Shown one piece after another: positions 19,366 through 29,136 of a DNA stretch of 64,000 nucleotides; within the stretch, counting starts at the first letter, position 1; each line of letters opens with the position of its first letter. Source of the DNA: Dyadobacter sediminis (GTDB lineage: Bacteria; Bacteroidota; Bacteroidia; Cytophagales; Spirosomataceae). The translations under genes were made by a program, and so were the position numbers. The stretch lies in assembly GCF_005860765.1 (NCBI RefSeq), contig NZ_VCEI01000011.1, positions 372,001 through 436,000 of the forward strand, given 5' to 3'. The notes below the pieces were generated by a model. It saw only the letters and a program-made list of their open reading frames with translations, did not search any database and was not told the DNA's origin.

Positions 19366-20901
19366 GTGAAAAAAAGGAACAAAAATATTGACAAGTACAG
19401 GCATGAGCGGCTTTCTGATCCGGAAATTCCGGCTGATGAAGCATGGGCACAAATGGAAAAATTGCTGGGCCCTTCAGTTACCCCTGTTGAAGATCCGGGA
19501 ATGATTAAGAACCTTTTTGCTTACAAATGGATACTTGTCTTCATCAGTGCCGTGACAATCACTTTCACGATCGTTTTTATTAGAACCATCTATCAGCCTT
19601 TAAAAGAAAAAAGCTTGGATTTGAAAAATAATCTGAATACGAAAAGTGTCCCGGTTATCAAGCCTAACAAGAATATTGAAAAGATCGATGATGCTGCAAA
19701 GCCGATAAAATCAGCCAGTCCGGAAGAGACGCCGCGAAAAACATCTGAATCCAGTTCTTTCAATGAAAACAGGATGAAAACGGTTGTACGTACATCTGAC
19801 AAAGTTGAGCGCAGAACAACAGGAGTAAGGTCGAAAATAATAGATAAATCTAGCCGGCAGGAAGACTCATCCCTTTCAGAAGTAGATCCGGCTGCCAGAA
19901 GGTTAAGTTCTAAAACCCAGGATGCTTCCTACTCAACTGCCTCAACAACTCGTTCCGGATCCATGCAACGCGCCGGTGTGTTGAAAGGTACCAAGTTGCA
20001 AGATAATAACCGGCAATTGGTTAACAGGAATAAAAGCAGGGAATCTGTTATCCCTGAAAGCAAAAGCAGATATAGAAGGGCAGAAGAATTCTTTGTCGGT
20101 CCGTCAACGGCTGAATCAGGTAAAAACGCAGGTGCTGGAAGTAAGATTTCCACGGTTTCTCTTCTGGTACCGATCACGAAAATCCAGAAGTCGTATCGAC
20201 CCCTGCATTCCAGGACCATACCAGAAATTAACCGGCATTCAGTAAGCGCTCCTGCTCATAAACCAGGCAGTAGCATACAGTTCGGGCCGGAGTGGGGTTT
20301 AAACAGTTCATTGAAGAATACAGACTATCTTTTTGCAGGAAAAGACAGCGTAAGCAAACCTGCATTATTGCTTATTCCCGGGATATTTATTGCCAAAAGC
20401 TGGCAGCAACATAAAGTATCATTCACCTTTTCTCCTTACCAGTCTTACTTCGGAAATGGCAGAATGGTAGTGCATGCTGCTGATTCGACGCTTGTTGATG
20501 ATTCTCTGAAGATTTACAATAAGTTTTACAACAACAAGAGGCTTATTAAAGTATCCGGGCTGAATTTCAGTTTGTATTACCATTATCAGGCTACAAAGGT
20601 TTTGGCACTGAGTGCGGGTGCATCATACAGTTTTTTCACAAATGCATTGGTAAGAAAGGAATATGAAAGCGATGCAGGTATCCTGGTTCCCGGTGCAATA
20701 GCCGGTTTGAACAAACCGGCCGGACTATCGAAAAACATCAATCCACAACTTGTTGCTTTAAAGACCGGCGTTCTTCTTACACCCGGACATTTTCAGGTTG
20801 GTCTGAATATAATTGTTCCGGTCAGCAACATATCGCGCGATAATCGTAAGCCGTTAAAACCTTTAAACGGACAATTATTCATACGGTTCAACATGCATTG
20901 A
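19366..20901 (+). CDS. Sigma-linked transmembrane protein with barrel-like C-terminal domain (putative anti-sigma factor)
   Basis: 511 residues from a GTG codon. Residues 1-50 are cytosolic and charged (DEAWAQMEKLLGP). One membrane helix lies near 52-75 (WILVFISAVTITFTIVFI). A long Ser/Lys/Arg-rich linker (about 80-295) follows, then a strand-rich C-terminal domain (about 300-511) ending FIRFNMH, like outer-membrane barrel proteins (GLNFSLYYHYQATKVLALSAGASYSFFT). Topology would run from cytosol across the inner membrane and periplasm to the outer membrane. Coupling to the ECF sigma gene suggests the N-terminal stretch holds the sigma factor and the far end senses envelope state; this is inference. 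Confidence 0.75.
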   Translation: MKKRNKNIDKYRHERLSDPEIPADEAWAQMEKLLGPSVTPVEDPGMIKNLFAYKWILVFISAVTITFTIVFIRTIYQPLKEKSLDLKNNLNTKSVPVIKPNKNIEKIDDAAKPIKSASPEETPRKTSESSSFNENRMKTVVRTSDKVERRTTGVRSKIIDKSSRQEDSSLSEVDPAARRLSSKTQDASYSTASTTRSGSMQRAGVLKGTKLQDNNRQLVNRNKSRESVIPESKSRYRRAEEFFVGPSTAESGKNAGAGSKISTVSLLVPITKIQKSYRPLHSRTIPEINRHSVSAPAHKPGSSIQFGPEWGLNSSLKNTDYLFAGKDSVSKPALLLIPGIFIAKSWQQHKVSFTFSPYQSYFGNGRMVVHAADSTLVDDSLKIYNKFYNNKRLIKVSGLNFSLYYHYQATKVLALSAGASYSFFTNALVRKEYESDAGILVPGAIAGLNKPAGLSKNINPQLVALKTGVLLTPGHFQVGLNIIVPVSNISRDNRKPLKPLNGQLFIRFNMH

Positions 20902-21174
20902 AGAAGCTTTGTAAGGAAAAAGCGATATGCTGGGCAGTATACAATTGTAAGGAACAACAGTAATTCAGGAAGCAGGCAAAGTAAAATTGTCACACTTGTT
21001 TAACAACATGCTTATTACCAGAACAAAATAGCTGATTAAATGTTTGGAAGGCATTATTATGAAATGCATTCCAAATCATACTTACATATGTAACCCTTCC
21101 TGTATTATACTTCAAGGTGAAATGACGGAGCATTGTCAGAAGCTGTCAACCTGGTTTCAGTAGCATACGAAAAT

Positions 21175-24100
21175 CTAAAAACGGTGAATCGGCAAAAAAA
21201 CTTCAAAACTGGACCCGATGCCTTTCTGACTTCTTGCAGATATAAAGCCGGAGTGATTTTCAACAATCCGTTTGCATATGGCAAGCCCTATTCCAGTACC
21301 CGCAAACTCTTTTTGTGGATGCAGCCGCTGAAAAATAGTGAAAATACGATCAGTAAGCTGCTGGTCAAAGCCAATTCCATTATCAGTAATGGTGATCCTG
21401 GCGTATGGTAGCTGTGGTTTTAGAGGTAAATCGGTTTGTTCATCTGCTTCAACAAGTTTGTAAAGGATTTTGATTTCAGGCTTTTCAATCGAGAATTTGA
21501 GTGCATTACCCAGCAGATTGTTAAAAAGCTGGCTCATTTGAAGCGGAATGGCTTGAACCACCGGCAGAACATCGGACAGGATGGTCGCCTGTTTCTCTTC
21601 AATCAGGTAATCAAAATCTTCTTTAACCTGTTTCAGTATTTCATTCAGATCGACCGTTTCCGTAGTTGCGCCTGTACTGATTATCCCTGCAAAACTGAGC
21701 AAATCCTGAATCAATTGGGACATTCTTGCCGCCGATGCAGTAATCCGGTTCAAATAATTAAGGATTGATTCGTCCGCATCGGCCATTTTAATCTGCACCA
21801 TTTTGGAAAAAATCTGAATCTTGCGAAGCGGTTCCTGCAAGTCGTGACTGGTTACGTAGGCAAACTGTTCAAGTTCCTGATTGCTGTTCACCAGCCGCTC
21901 ATTGATCATTTTCAACTCAGCAGTACGTTCCATTACCCGGCTCTCAAGGATTTCTTCCAGCATTTTCTGATCATGAATGTCGGTGCTGGCACCCATCCAG
22001 CCTTCTATGTTGCCGGAGGCATCCCGCTGTACGGTACTCCGGCTTAAATGCCACCGGTACACTCCGTCGTATCTGCGGAAACGGTGTTCAAGGGTAAAAT
22101 CTTCATTTGATTCGGTTGCATGCTGCCAGGCATTGCGGGTTTCCTCCTGGTCGCCCGGATGTACAAACAATGTAAATCCATTGTCAAGAATTTCTTCTTT
22201 TGTCAGTCCGACGTATTTATAAATATAATCATTATAAAAATTTTGCTTATCCGAATTGTTAATACGCCAGATCATCTGAGGCATGGTATTGGCCAGAATC
22301 CGGAATCTTTGCTCGCTTTCCCGCACCAGTTCCAAAGCTGTAATCAGTTCGGTTACATCATTAGCCACCAACATGACGCCTGTAATAACACCTGTAATAT
22401 CGCGAAGTGGTTCTACAACCAGGTTGACAAACAGCTTGCTTATTTTTCCCTCCCGTAGGGTTTCCAAAGGCCAGTCATTCAGCATCTGCCGTTCCCCGAT
22501 TTCAAATACCTGTGTGGCGATCCGTTCCAGTCCGTTGTCATCATTTTTTTCAAATGCCTGCGCAAGCGACAGCCCGATCACCTGACTGCCCGACTTCCCC
22601 CAGTATCGGAGCATCATCATGTTTGCCACTTCAATGATCAGCTGCGGTCCTCTGAATATGCCGATTGCTACCGGTGCCTGCTGAAATATAGTCCGCAGTT
22701 CTGTTTCAGTTTTCTTGGTAACCTGGTTAATCCTGACTACCGAATTGATCTTTGAAAGCAGTTCCTTGGCTGAAAACGGTTTGACCAGATAATCATCTGC
22801 ACCCCAATTTAATCCTTCCATCCGGGATTCTTCACCAGCTCTGGCCGACAGAAGAATGACAGGTATGCGGCTGCCGGGCCGTTGCCGCAATTGATAAAGC
22901 AGCTGCTGGCCGTTCATACCCGGCATCATCACATCACTGACAATCAGATCAGGCTCTGCCTGCGCGATCTTGTCAAGGGCATCCAGTCCGTTTACGGCAA
23001 GTTCTACACTGAAATAAGGCGATAGCAGTTTTTCCAGGTACAACCGCATGTCTGTATTATCATCTGCAATAAGCACGCGGAAATGCTGTTGCATCTTCAC
23101 ATTTTGATCCTGCTGCGGATTTTCTTTTTGGCTTAACACAGTCTGTAAGTGCCCGGCCTGGTCCCGGTCCAGCAAACTCATTGCTTCACGGATGAAAGTC
23201 TGTTGCTGCGAGAAAGTGGCCGGCTGGGTGGCAGGCACAATAATCTGCTCCTGCGGCAGATGTTCCATGCCAAGCGGTATGCGTACTGTAAAGGTGCTTC
23301 CTTTTCCGTAAACACTGGCAACGCTGATAGCTCCATGATGCAGGTTTACCAGTTCGGCCACAAGCGAAAGCCCGATTCCTGTGCCTTCGTGCGTTCTGCC
23401 TGCCGAGTTTTCAATTCGGTGAAACCGCTCGAACATATGCGGAAGCTCGGCCTGCTGAATGCCTACGCCCGTATCGGTCACTTGCAGGACAGCAAATCCG
23501 GCTTCATTTGTAAGCCTTACTGTAATGGTTCCTTTCAGCGTATATTTGAATGCATTGGAGAGCAGGTTAAGTACAATTTTTTCCCACATGTCCCTGTCAA
23601 CATACACCGGGATGTCTTCCTGCTCAATAGAAAGGATGAGCTCCATGCCCGCACTCTCAATAACGGAACGGAAGTTGGAAGCCAGGTCGGCAGTCAGCGG
23701 ACCCAGCTGCACTTGCTGGAACGAAGCCTTTACCCGGCCTGCTTCCAGACGGCTGAAATCAAGCAGATTATTGACCAGTTTCAACAACCGCTGTATATTT
23801 CTGTACATCAGGTCCCTGTTTTCCAGGCTGAGTATTCCGCTGTGCCCGGGCTGCTCCATCATTTGCTGCAAAGGACCAAGAATAAGGGTCAGCGGTGTAC
23901 GGAATTCATGACTTATGTTACTGAAAAAAGCTGTTTTGGCCTGATCAATCTCAGCAAGTTGCTGGGCACGTCTTTGCTGCTGCTGATAAGCATCCACGTT
24001 GGAGAAAGCAGTAGAAACCGTATTGGCAAACAGTTCAAAGAAATTTCTGTATTCTTTGTCCAGTGAGCGGGCGGAACTGACGCCAACAACGAGATAGCAG

Positions 24101-24975
24101 TTTGGACGGCTGCTTCCGGTTATGACAACAGGAAAGATCAGCGCCGTATGTGGCGACAACTCGAAGGGGCCGCTCTGAAATGCTCCGAAACGCTCAGCCA
24201 GGCCGCTTACCTCCGCAGGCTCATTGTTCTCTCCGCCTGATGCCGTGAACGGCCAGCCTGTGCCTTCATCATCCGGTTTAATGGCAGAAAAATCAAGTAT
24301 GCTGTCGTTGATTCCGGAAGAAGTTTTCAGAGTGGCCAGGCGGGTATGATCATCTACTTCGTATACCTGCAAAAACGGCACATCCAAGTCAAACATGGGC
24401 TGTACTTCTCTAAGTTTCTCGTAAATCGCATCCGTCGTTTTGGCATGGCCGGTCTGGATGGCCAGATCACGGAGTACCTGGGTACGGCGGGAGCTCAGGA
24501 TCTGATCAGTTGTTTCGGTAATCGGGTGAAAAATGCCCCCTACATTTCCGGATTCATCCCGAATGGGCGCAAACGAAAAGGTCATGAACGCTTCTTCCAG
24601 ATAGCCATTTCTGTCAAGCAGCATTTGCTGGTCTTTGATGTATGTACCCGTTCCCGCAAGTCCGCGGTCAAATGCATCGCCTACAACAGGCAAAGCAGTT
24701 TCCCAGCAAATCTTGAAGTTCTGACCCATAGACTGCGGGTGTTTGGCGCCGCAGATAGGCCTGTAACTGTCATTATAGATCTGAATCAGCTCAGGTCCCC
24801 AGGCAATCAGAATAGGAAAAGTGGAAGAAAGGCACAGGCTTACACTGGTTTTTAGACTTTGAGGCCATTGGTTTGTTGGACCCAAGGCTGTATTTGACCA
24901 ATCCATTGAACGGATAAGCGCTCCCATTTGCCCTCCGCCTGACAGGAATTGTTCCTCATTCATTACATCCTGCAT
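21175..24975 (-). CDS. Giant hybrid sensor histidine kinase with two kinase cores
   Basis: 1266 residues with no membrane segment, so cytosolic. Order: PAS-like (about 30-165), GAF (170-335), HisKA with ISHEFRTPLTLI (His near 354), HATPase with DTGVGI and GTGIGLSLVAELV (to about 575), receiver with IADDN, SDVMMPG (Asp near 680) and LVKPFS (640-755), PAS (775-885), PAS with PAC (890-1015), coiled linker, second HisKA with TSHDLQEPLRKI (His near 1041), second HATPase ending GTGIGLAICKRIVENHSG. Two complete catalytic modules flank the receiver, so it can act as donor and acceptor. The terminal kinase resembles phytochrome-type cores. No cognate regulator gene is adjacent; the next genes on this strand are also kinases. 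Confidence 0.9.
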   Translation of the reverse strand: MQDVMNEEQFLSGGGQMGALIRSMDWSNTALGPTNQWPQSLKTSVSLCLSSTFPILIAWGPELIQIYNDSYRPICGAKHPQSMGQNFKICWETALPVVGDAFDRGLAGTGTYIKDQQMLLDRNGYLEEAFMTFSFAPIRDESGNVGGIFHPITETTDQILSSRRTQVLRDLAIQTGHAKTTDAIYEKLREVQPMFDLDVPFLQVYEVDDHTRLATLKTSSGINDSILDFSAIKPDDEGTGWPFTASGGENNEPAEVSGLAERFGAFQSGPFELSPHTALIFPVVITGSSRPNCYLVVGVSSARSLDKEYRNFFELFANTVSTAFSNVDAYQQQQRRAQQLAEIDQAKTAFFSNISHEFRTPLTLILGPLQQMMEQPGHSGILSLENRDLMYRNIQRLLKLVNNLLDFSRLEAGRVKASFQQVQLGPLTADLASNFRSVIESAGMELILSIEQEDIPVYVDRDMWEKIVLNLLSNAFKYTLKGTITVRLTNEAGFAVLQVTDTGVGIQQAELPHMFERFHRIENSAGRTHEGTGIGLSLVAELVNLHHGAISVASVYGKGSTFTVRIPLGMEHLPQEQIIVPATQPATFSQQQTFIREAMSLLDRDQAGHLQTVLSQKENPQQDQNVKMQQHFRVLIADDNTDMRLYLEKLLSPYFSVELAVNGLDALDKIAQAEPDLIVSDVMMPGMNGQQLLYQLRQRPGSRIPVILLSARAGEESRMEGLNWGADDYLVKPFSAKELLSKINSVVRINQVTKKTETELRTIFQQAPVAIGIFRGPQLIIEVANMMMLRYWGKSGSQVIGLSLAQAFEKNDDNGLERIATQVFEIGERQMLNDWPLETLREGKISKLFVNLVVEPLRDITGVITGVMLVANDVTELITALELVRESEQRFRILANTMPQMIWRINNSDKQNFYNDYIYKYVGLTKEEILDNGFTLFVHPGDQEETRNAWQHATESNEDFTLEHRFRRYDGVYRWHLSRSTVQRDASGNIEGWMGASTDIHDQKMLEEILESRVMERTAELKMINERLVNSNQELEQFAYVTSHDLQEPLRKIQIFSKMVQIKMADADESILNYLNRITASAARMSQLIQDLLSFAGIISTGATTETVDLNEILKQVKEDFDYLIEEKQATILSDVLPVVQAIPLQMSQLFNNLLGNALKFSIEKPEIKILYKLVEADEQTDLPLKPQLPYARITITDNGIGFDQQLTDRIFTIFQRLHPQKEFAGTGIGLAICKRIVENHSGFISARSQKGIGSSFEVFLPIHRF

Positions 24976-25561
24976 GATAATACGGTGATTTGTAGGTTTT
25001 GCAATGAAGACATCCCGCGCAGTAAAAAGATGAATTCAGATTGCTGGTTACAGAATAAAGCGCAGGAACAGCAAAGAAGATACCTTAATGTGATCGTCTG
25101 AAGATGTTGAACATGCTATCGGATAGTAAACTTACACCTATTTTCTTTTGCACCCGCGATCTGATCAGTAAATGAGCCATGAAAAATGGTGCAGTTGTCT
25201 TCTGATGTATATTCTTTGTACCGGCTGTTTGTTTAATCCGGCAGCTCATCATTACTGGTTGGTGCTACTTTTGGTTGAGCATTCATCCGGTGCCTGTACC
25301 GGCTTGATGTTTCGAAAGGCAAGTCGCCGGGCACACATGATAGTTGCCCATGCATGCAGGGAAACGGGTTGAACGGAAGCACATCAATCGGTATTTGTTG
25401 CGCTCCGGGCTATAAGCCTGCCGAGCAGCCATGACCAGCCTGCCAACCGGCAAATAAGGACTTTGATCCAGTGACCATTCAGTCGAGCCATCTTCTGCCG
25501 GCATGGCGGCAAGGTTTGTGCAGTGCTGCACCCGTAGCTCGTACTATATAAATCCGTAGCA
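24976..25561. other. Intergenic region between two kinase genes
   Basis: Nearly 590 bases on the upstream side of the giant kinase gene. Short overlapping frames exist on both strands but show no family similarity or coding bias. No hairpin terminator for the GAF-PAS gene was recognised. Confidence 0.4.
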
Positions 25562-26674
25562 TCAGTCCTGCTTGGCCAGTATCCTTGTGACTTTGGTAAA
25601 CCCGATAACTTCGCCGGAATCATTATGGATGGCTGTGATCAGGATGCTTCCCCAAAACCTTGAACCATCTTTCCGCAATCGCCATCCTTCATTCTTTGCA
25701 GCACCGGTCAATACGGCCTGCCGGATCAGACTTTCCGGCACTTTATCAAGTAAGTCCTGCGGTGTGTAAAACACGCTGAAATTCTTGCCGATGATTTCAT
25801 TGGCCTTATAGCCTTTCAGGATTTCGGCCCCTTTGTTCCAGTTTTCCACATTTCCTTCACTATCCAGCAGTAAAATGGCATAATCTTCGATTTCTTCCAC
25901 CATCCTGCTGAAACGAAGGGCCTTGATATCCTTTTCAGCCAGAGACTCCTTGACGATCTCATGTATTCTCTGGTCGAGTGTACGGGTAGCTTCACTGATC
26001 ATGTGCAGCCATTCATCATTGACTTGCTGATAGCCTTCCTTTATCAGATTGACCAGCGCCATGATCGATGTCAGCGGCTGCCGGATATTATGGGACTGAA
26101 TGTAGGCTATCTTTATCAAAGAATCATTTTTTGCCTTGATATCCTGCATCTGTTTTTGGAGCAATGCCGTGCTTTGTTCCAGCTCCATCAGAAACACCAC
26201 CTGTCTTGCAAGGACTGCCAGCGTACTTTTCTGAATTTCGTCCAGGTTACCCGGCCTGACATCAAACAGGCAGAGGGTACCCAGTTTTAATCCATTGCCA
26301 AGTACCAGCGGCGCTCCGGCATAAAAGCGTACATGCGGATCTTGTTGCACCAGGTCATTGTCATCGAACCGGGGGTCTTGTACCGTATCTGGAATAATGG
26401 TTATTTCGTCTTTTTCAATGGCATACTGGCAGAAGGAAGTCCTGCGGGGCATGACCTGGTAATTCACCCCTGATCTAACCTTGATCCAGTTTTCATTTTC
26501 GTCCAGCAGGGTGATCAGCGCCACAGGCTTGTTGCACAGGCTGGAAGCCAGATCCACAATATCCTGAAACTCGCTTCGCTTATCAAAATCAATTTCTAAA
26601 AACCCATGAACTGCTTCTAACCTTTTTACTTCATTATGATCCCCAGCAATCTCTGCTTCCCGGTACTGACTCAT
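25562..26674 (-). CDS. GAF-HisKA-PAS sensor protein without an ATPase domain
   Basis: 370 residues, cytosolic. A GAF domain spans about 20-165 (FQDIVDLASSLCNKPVALITLLDENENWIKV..., FYAGAPLVLGNGLKLGTLCLFD). A short coiled coil leads to a HisKA-like helix with the phospho-acceptor motif QSHNIRQPLTSIMALVNLI (His near 193). A PAS domain (about 250-365) ends the protein. No HATPase follows, and the gene stops cleanly after PAS. It may be a phosphotransfer or dimerisation partner of a neighbouring kinase, or a natural truncation. Flanking genes on the same strand are hybrid kinases. Confidence 0.85.
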   Translation of the reverse strand: MSQYREAEIAGDHNEVKRLEAVHGFLEIDFDKRSEFQDIVDLASSLCNKPVALITLLDENENWIKVRSGVNYQVMPRRTSFCQYAIEKDEITIIPDTVQDPRFDDNDLVQQDPHVRFYAGAPLVLGNGLKLGTLCLFDVRPGNLDEIQKSTLAVLARQVVFLMELEQSTALLQKQMQDIKAKNDSLIKIAYIQSHNIRQPLTSIMALVNLIKEGYQQVNDEWLHMISEATRTLDQRIHEIVKESLAEKDIKALRFSRMVEEIEDYAILLLDSEGNVENWNKGAEILKGYKANEIIGKNFSVFYTPQDLLDKVPESLIRQAVLTGAAKNEGWRLRKDGSRFWGSILITAIHNDSGEVIGFTKVTRILAKQD

Positions 26675-26881
26675 AAACTATCAAATTACTATTATTGGAA
26701 AGCGAATTAATTAACTTTCTTGGAAATAACAAATCGATAACCCTAGTTCATGCGTTCAGACGGTTTTCAAAAAGGATAGTGGATCAATATAATCAGTGAT
26801 CTTACAGGAGTGCCGCCATTTGCAGCTGTGACGGAGGATGATGAATTTTGTAACCCGTGTTTGTAAGGTTTTCGTGAATAC

Positions 26882-29122
26882 TTACACGAAATTCCACTTT
26901 TTGATTTTGGATGTCAGTTCGTCAAGCCTGATTGGCTTGCCCATGTAATCGTTCATTCCTGCATCCAGGCATTGCTGCTCGATATCTTCAAGTGTATTCG
27001 CAGTCAAAGCGATGATCGTAGGTTGTCTTTCCAGCATTTTACGGATCAATCGGGTAGCTTCCAGGCCGTCCATGACCGGCATCTGAATATCCATCAGGAT
27101 CAAATCATAGGTTTTTAGATTTGCTGCTTTCACTGCTTGTTGTCCATTGTTGGATACATCCGGTTTGTATCCCATTTTCTGCAACAAACGGACAACCATA
27201 TGCTGATTGACCATGTTGTCGTCCACTACCAGAATTTCAATGGGATGATGCAGCGAAAAATCAACCGGGTTTTTGTAAAAATGTTCAGGTTCAATGTTGG
27301 TTTTTATTTTTCCCTGCAAGGCATTGATGATGTGCCTGCTCAGGATGCGCTGACGAAAGGGCTTGGTCAGTATGGATGTAAAAAGCTGCTTTTGATATGT
27401 TTCAAGCTCTTCCCCAACGGAACTCAGCAGAATCAAAGGGGTATGCTGGTCGTAATGCCGGATTTTCGTGCCCAGCATAACCCCGTCCATCACCGGCATC
27501 TGCATATCGGTTATCACCAGATCAACATCCTGGTTTTCCTCTAAAATCTTCAATGCTTCTTTTCCGGAAGTAGTGATAAGTGGTCGTAATTGCCAGTTTT
27601 CAAGCTGATGCTTTAAAATGGACAGGTTTGTGGCATTGTCGTCCACTACGAGTATCTTTTTCCCTTTGTATTCGGCCATTTCATAATTGATACGCTCCTT
27701 GATTTGATCCGTGCCGCGATGTGTTTTAATGGTAAAAGAAAACGTGGACCCTTTCAGAGGCTCACTGCTCACACGGATCTGCCCGCCCATCAGATTAACC
27801 AGTTTTTTGACAATGGCAAGGCCCAGCCCGCTGCCGCCATACTTCCGCGTAGTAGAGGAATCAACCTGAGAAAAAGCTTTGAACAGCCTGTCGACCTTGT
27901 CCCGGGGAATACCGATTCCGGTATCCCTGACATCAAACCGTAATTGCAGCTCTTGATCAAAGGCCTTATTTTCAACATGCACCGATACACAAACTTCTCC
28001 ATGCTGGGTAAACTTGATGGCATTGCCAACCAGGTTGATCAGAATTTGCCGCAAGCGAAAGTCATCATGAACAATCTGTACCGGAACGCTTTCATCAATT
28101 TGATATACCAGGTCAATGCCAATCAAAGCGGCTTTGCCACCAAACATATCCAGCACGTCCTCGATGCTTTGCCTCAGGTTGAAGTCTACTTGTTCCAGTT
28201 CAAGATGGCCGGATTCAATCTTTGAGAAATCAAGTACATTGTTTATTACGCCAATGAGTGTCTCGCCGCAGATTGCGATGGTTTCTGTAAACTCGTGCTG
28301 TTCTTCGGTCAGGGCTGTCTGCTGCAGCAAAGTCGTCATGCCGATGACCCCGTTCATCGGTGTACGGATCTCGTGGCTCATGGTAGCCAGGAAAGTACTT
28401 TTGGCGAGGTTGGCCTGGTCTGCCTGCTGGCGGGCCGCTTCCAGCTGGGCATTGGACATGCGAAGCTCTTCATTGATCTTGCGCTGTATCTGCTCACTGT
28501 TTTTACGTTCTGTAGAAAGCTGGGCCTCTTGCTGCAATTCGGCCATAACCCTGTTCTGGTTAATCTGCAGTTCATAGTATTTTTCAAAGCGGTAGGACCA
28601 CAATCCGCAGACACAAAAGATCGCTGCGGCCAACAGAATATGAATCGTAAAGGTCAGCATGTCAAAATAGTCCAGTTTGGTAAAATAGATTTCCTCCAGA
28701 CCAGCATTTTGTAAATACCCGAAAACGGCATGATGCACCAGTACAAAAAGCATCATGGGAATCTGCAGCTTCCACTTCTGGTAGGTGATCAGAACGGCAC
28801 TTCCTATAAATGCAAAAAAATGCATCTCGAAAAGGCCATGCATCTGGTAAATGAACTGTGCCATGAACAGGCCCAGTACCGTGCTGAGCACATACTGGTA
28901 TAAATCAGATTGAGGCAGCGCCCATTTTACGGAGTAATAGGCAAGAAGCGATATGCTTCCTATACCCAGTGCAATCAACCAGGTTTCATACAAACTTGCA
29001 AAAACCAGCCCCAGCAGAAAATAGCCGGTCAGAATGTAGTTTATAATACTATCCGATCTTTCCTTGACCCTCAGCTGATAGTCTGTAACAGGAAGGTTTG
29101 GTAATATGCCGTACGGATCCAT
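26882..29122 (-). CDS. Membrane-bound hybrid histidine kinase with two receivers
   Basis: 746 residues. An N-terminal membrane region of about six helices (30-190; IINYILTGYFLLGLVFASLY, FFAFIGSAVLITY, MLTFTIHILLAAAIFCVCGLW) is followed by a coiled coil, HisKA with MSHEIRTPMNGVIGM (His near 248), HATPase with N-box LVGNAIKFT, DTGIGI and GSGLGLAIVKKLV, receiver 1 (LVVDDN, VITDMQMPVMDG) and receiver 2 (LVVDDN, LMDIQMPVMDGLEATR, MGKPIRLDEL). No Hpt domain is present, so an external phosphotransfer protein is expected. The thioredoxin-like gene starts upstream on the same strand and ends 14 nt before this start, suggesting an operon. Confidence 0.92.
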   Translation of the reverse strand: MDPYGILPNLPVTDYQLRVKERSDSIINYILTGYFLLGLVFASLYETWLIALGIGSISLLAYYSVKWALPQSDLYQYVLSTVLGLFMAQFIYQMHGLFEMHFFAFIGSAVLITYQKWKLQIPMMLFVLVHHAVFGYLQNAGLEEIYFTKLDYFDMLTFTIHILLAAAIFCVCGLWSYRFEKYYELQINQNRVMAELQQEAQLSTERKNSEQIQRKINEELRMSNAQLEAARQQADQANLAKSTFLATMSHEIRTPMNGVIGMTTLLQQTALTEEQHEFTETIAICGETLIGVINNVLDFSKIESGHLELEQVDFNLRQSIEDVLDMFGGKAALIGIDLVYQIDESVPVQIVHDDFRLRQILINLVGNAIKFTQHGEVCVSVHVENKAFDQELQLRFDVRDTGIGIPRDKVDRLFKAFSQVDSSTTRKYGGSGLGLAIVKKLVNLMGGQIRVSSEPLKGSTFSFTIKTHRGTDQIKERINYEMAEYKGKKILVVDDNATNLSILKHQLENWQLRPLITTSGKEALKILEENQDVDLVITDMQMPVMDGVMLGTKIRHYDQHTPLILLSSVGEELETYQKQLFTSILTKPFRQRILSRHIINALQGKIKTNIEPEHFYKNPVDFSLHHPIEILVVDDNMVNQHMVVRLLQKMGYKPDVSNNGQQAVKAANLKTYDLILMDIQMPVMDGLEATRLIRKMLERQPTIIALTANTLEDIEQQCLDAGMNDYMGKPIRLDELTSKIKKWNFV

Positions 29123-29136
29123 GATGTTAAAGCGGT

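Noticed and set aside
23149..24066. 305-codon open frame on the plus strand
   Set aside because: Lies wholly antisense to the giant hybrid kinase, whose domains are complete; composition is that of a shadow frame with no recognisable motifs.
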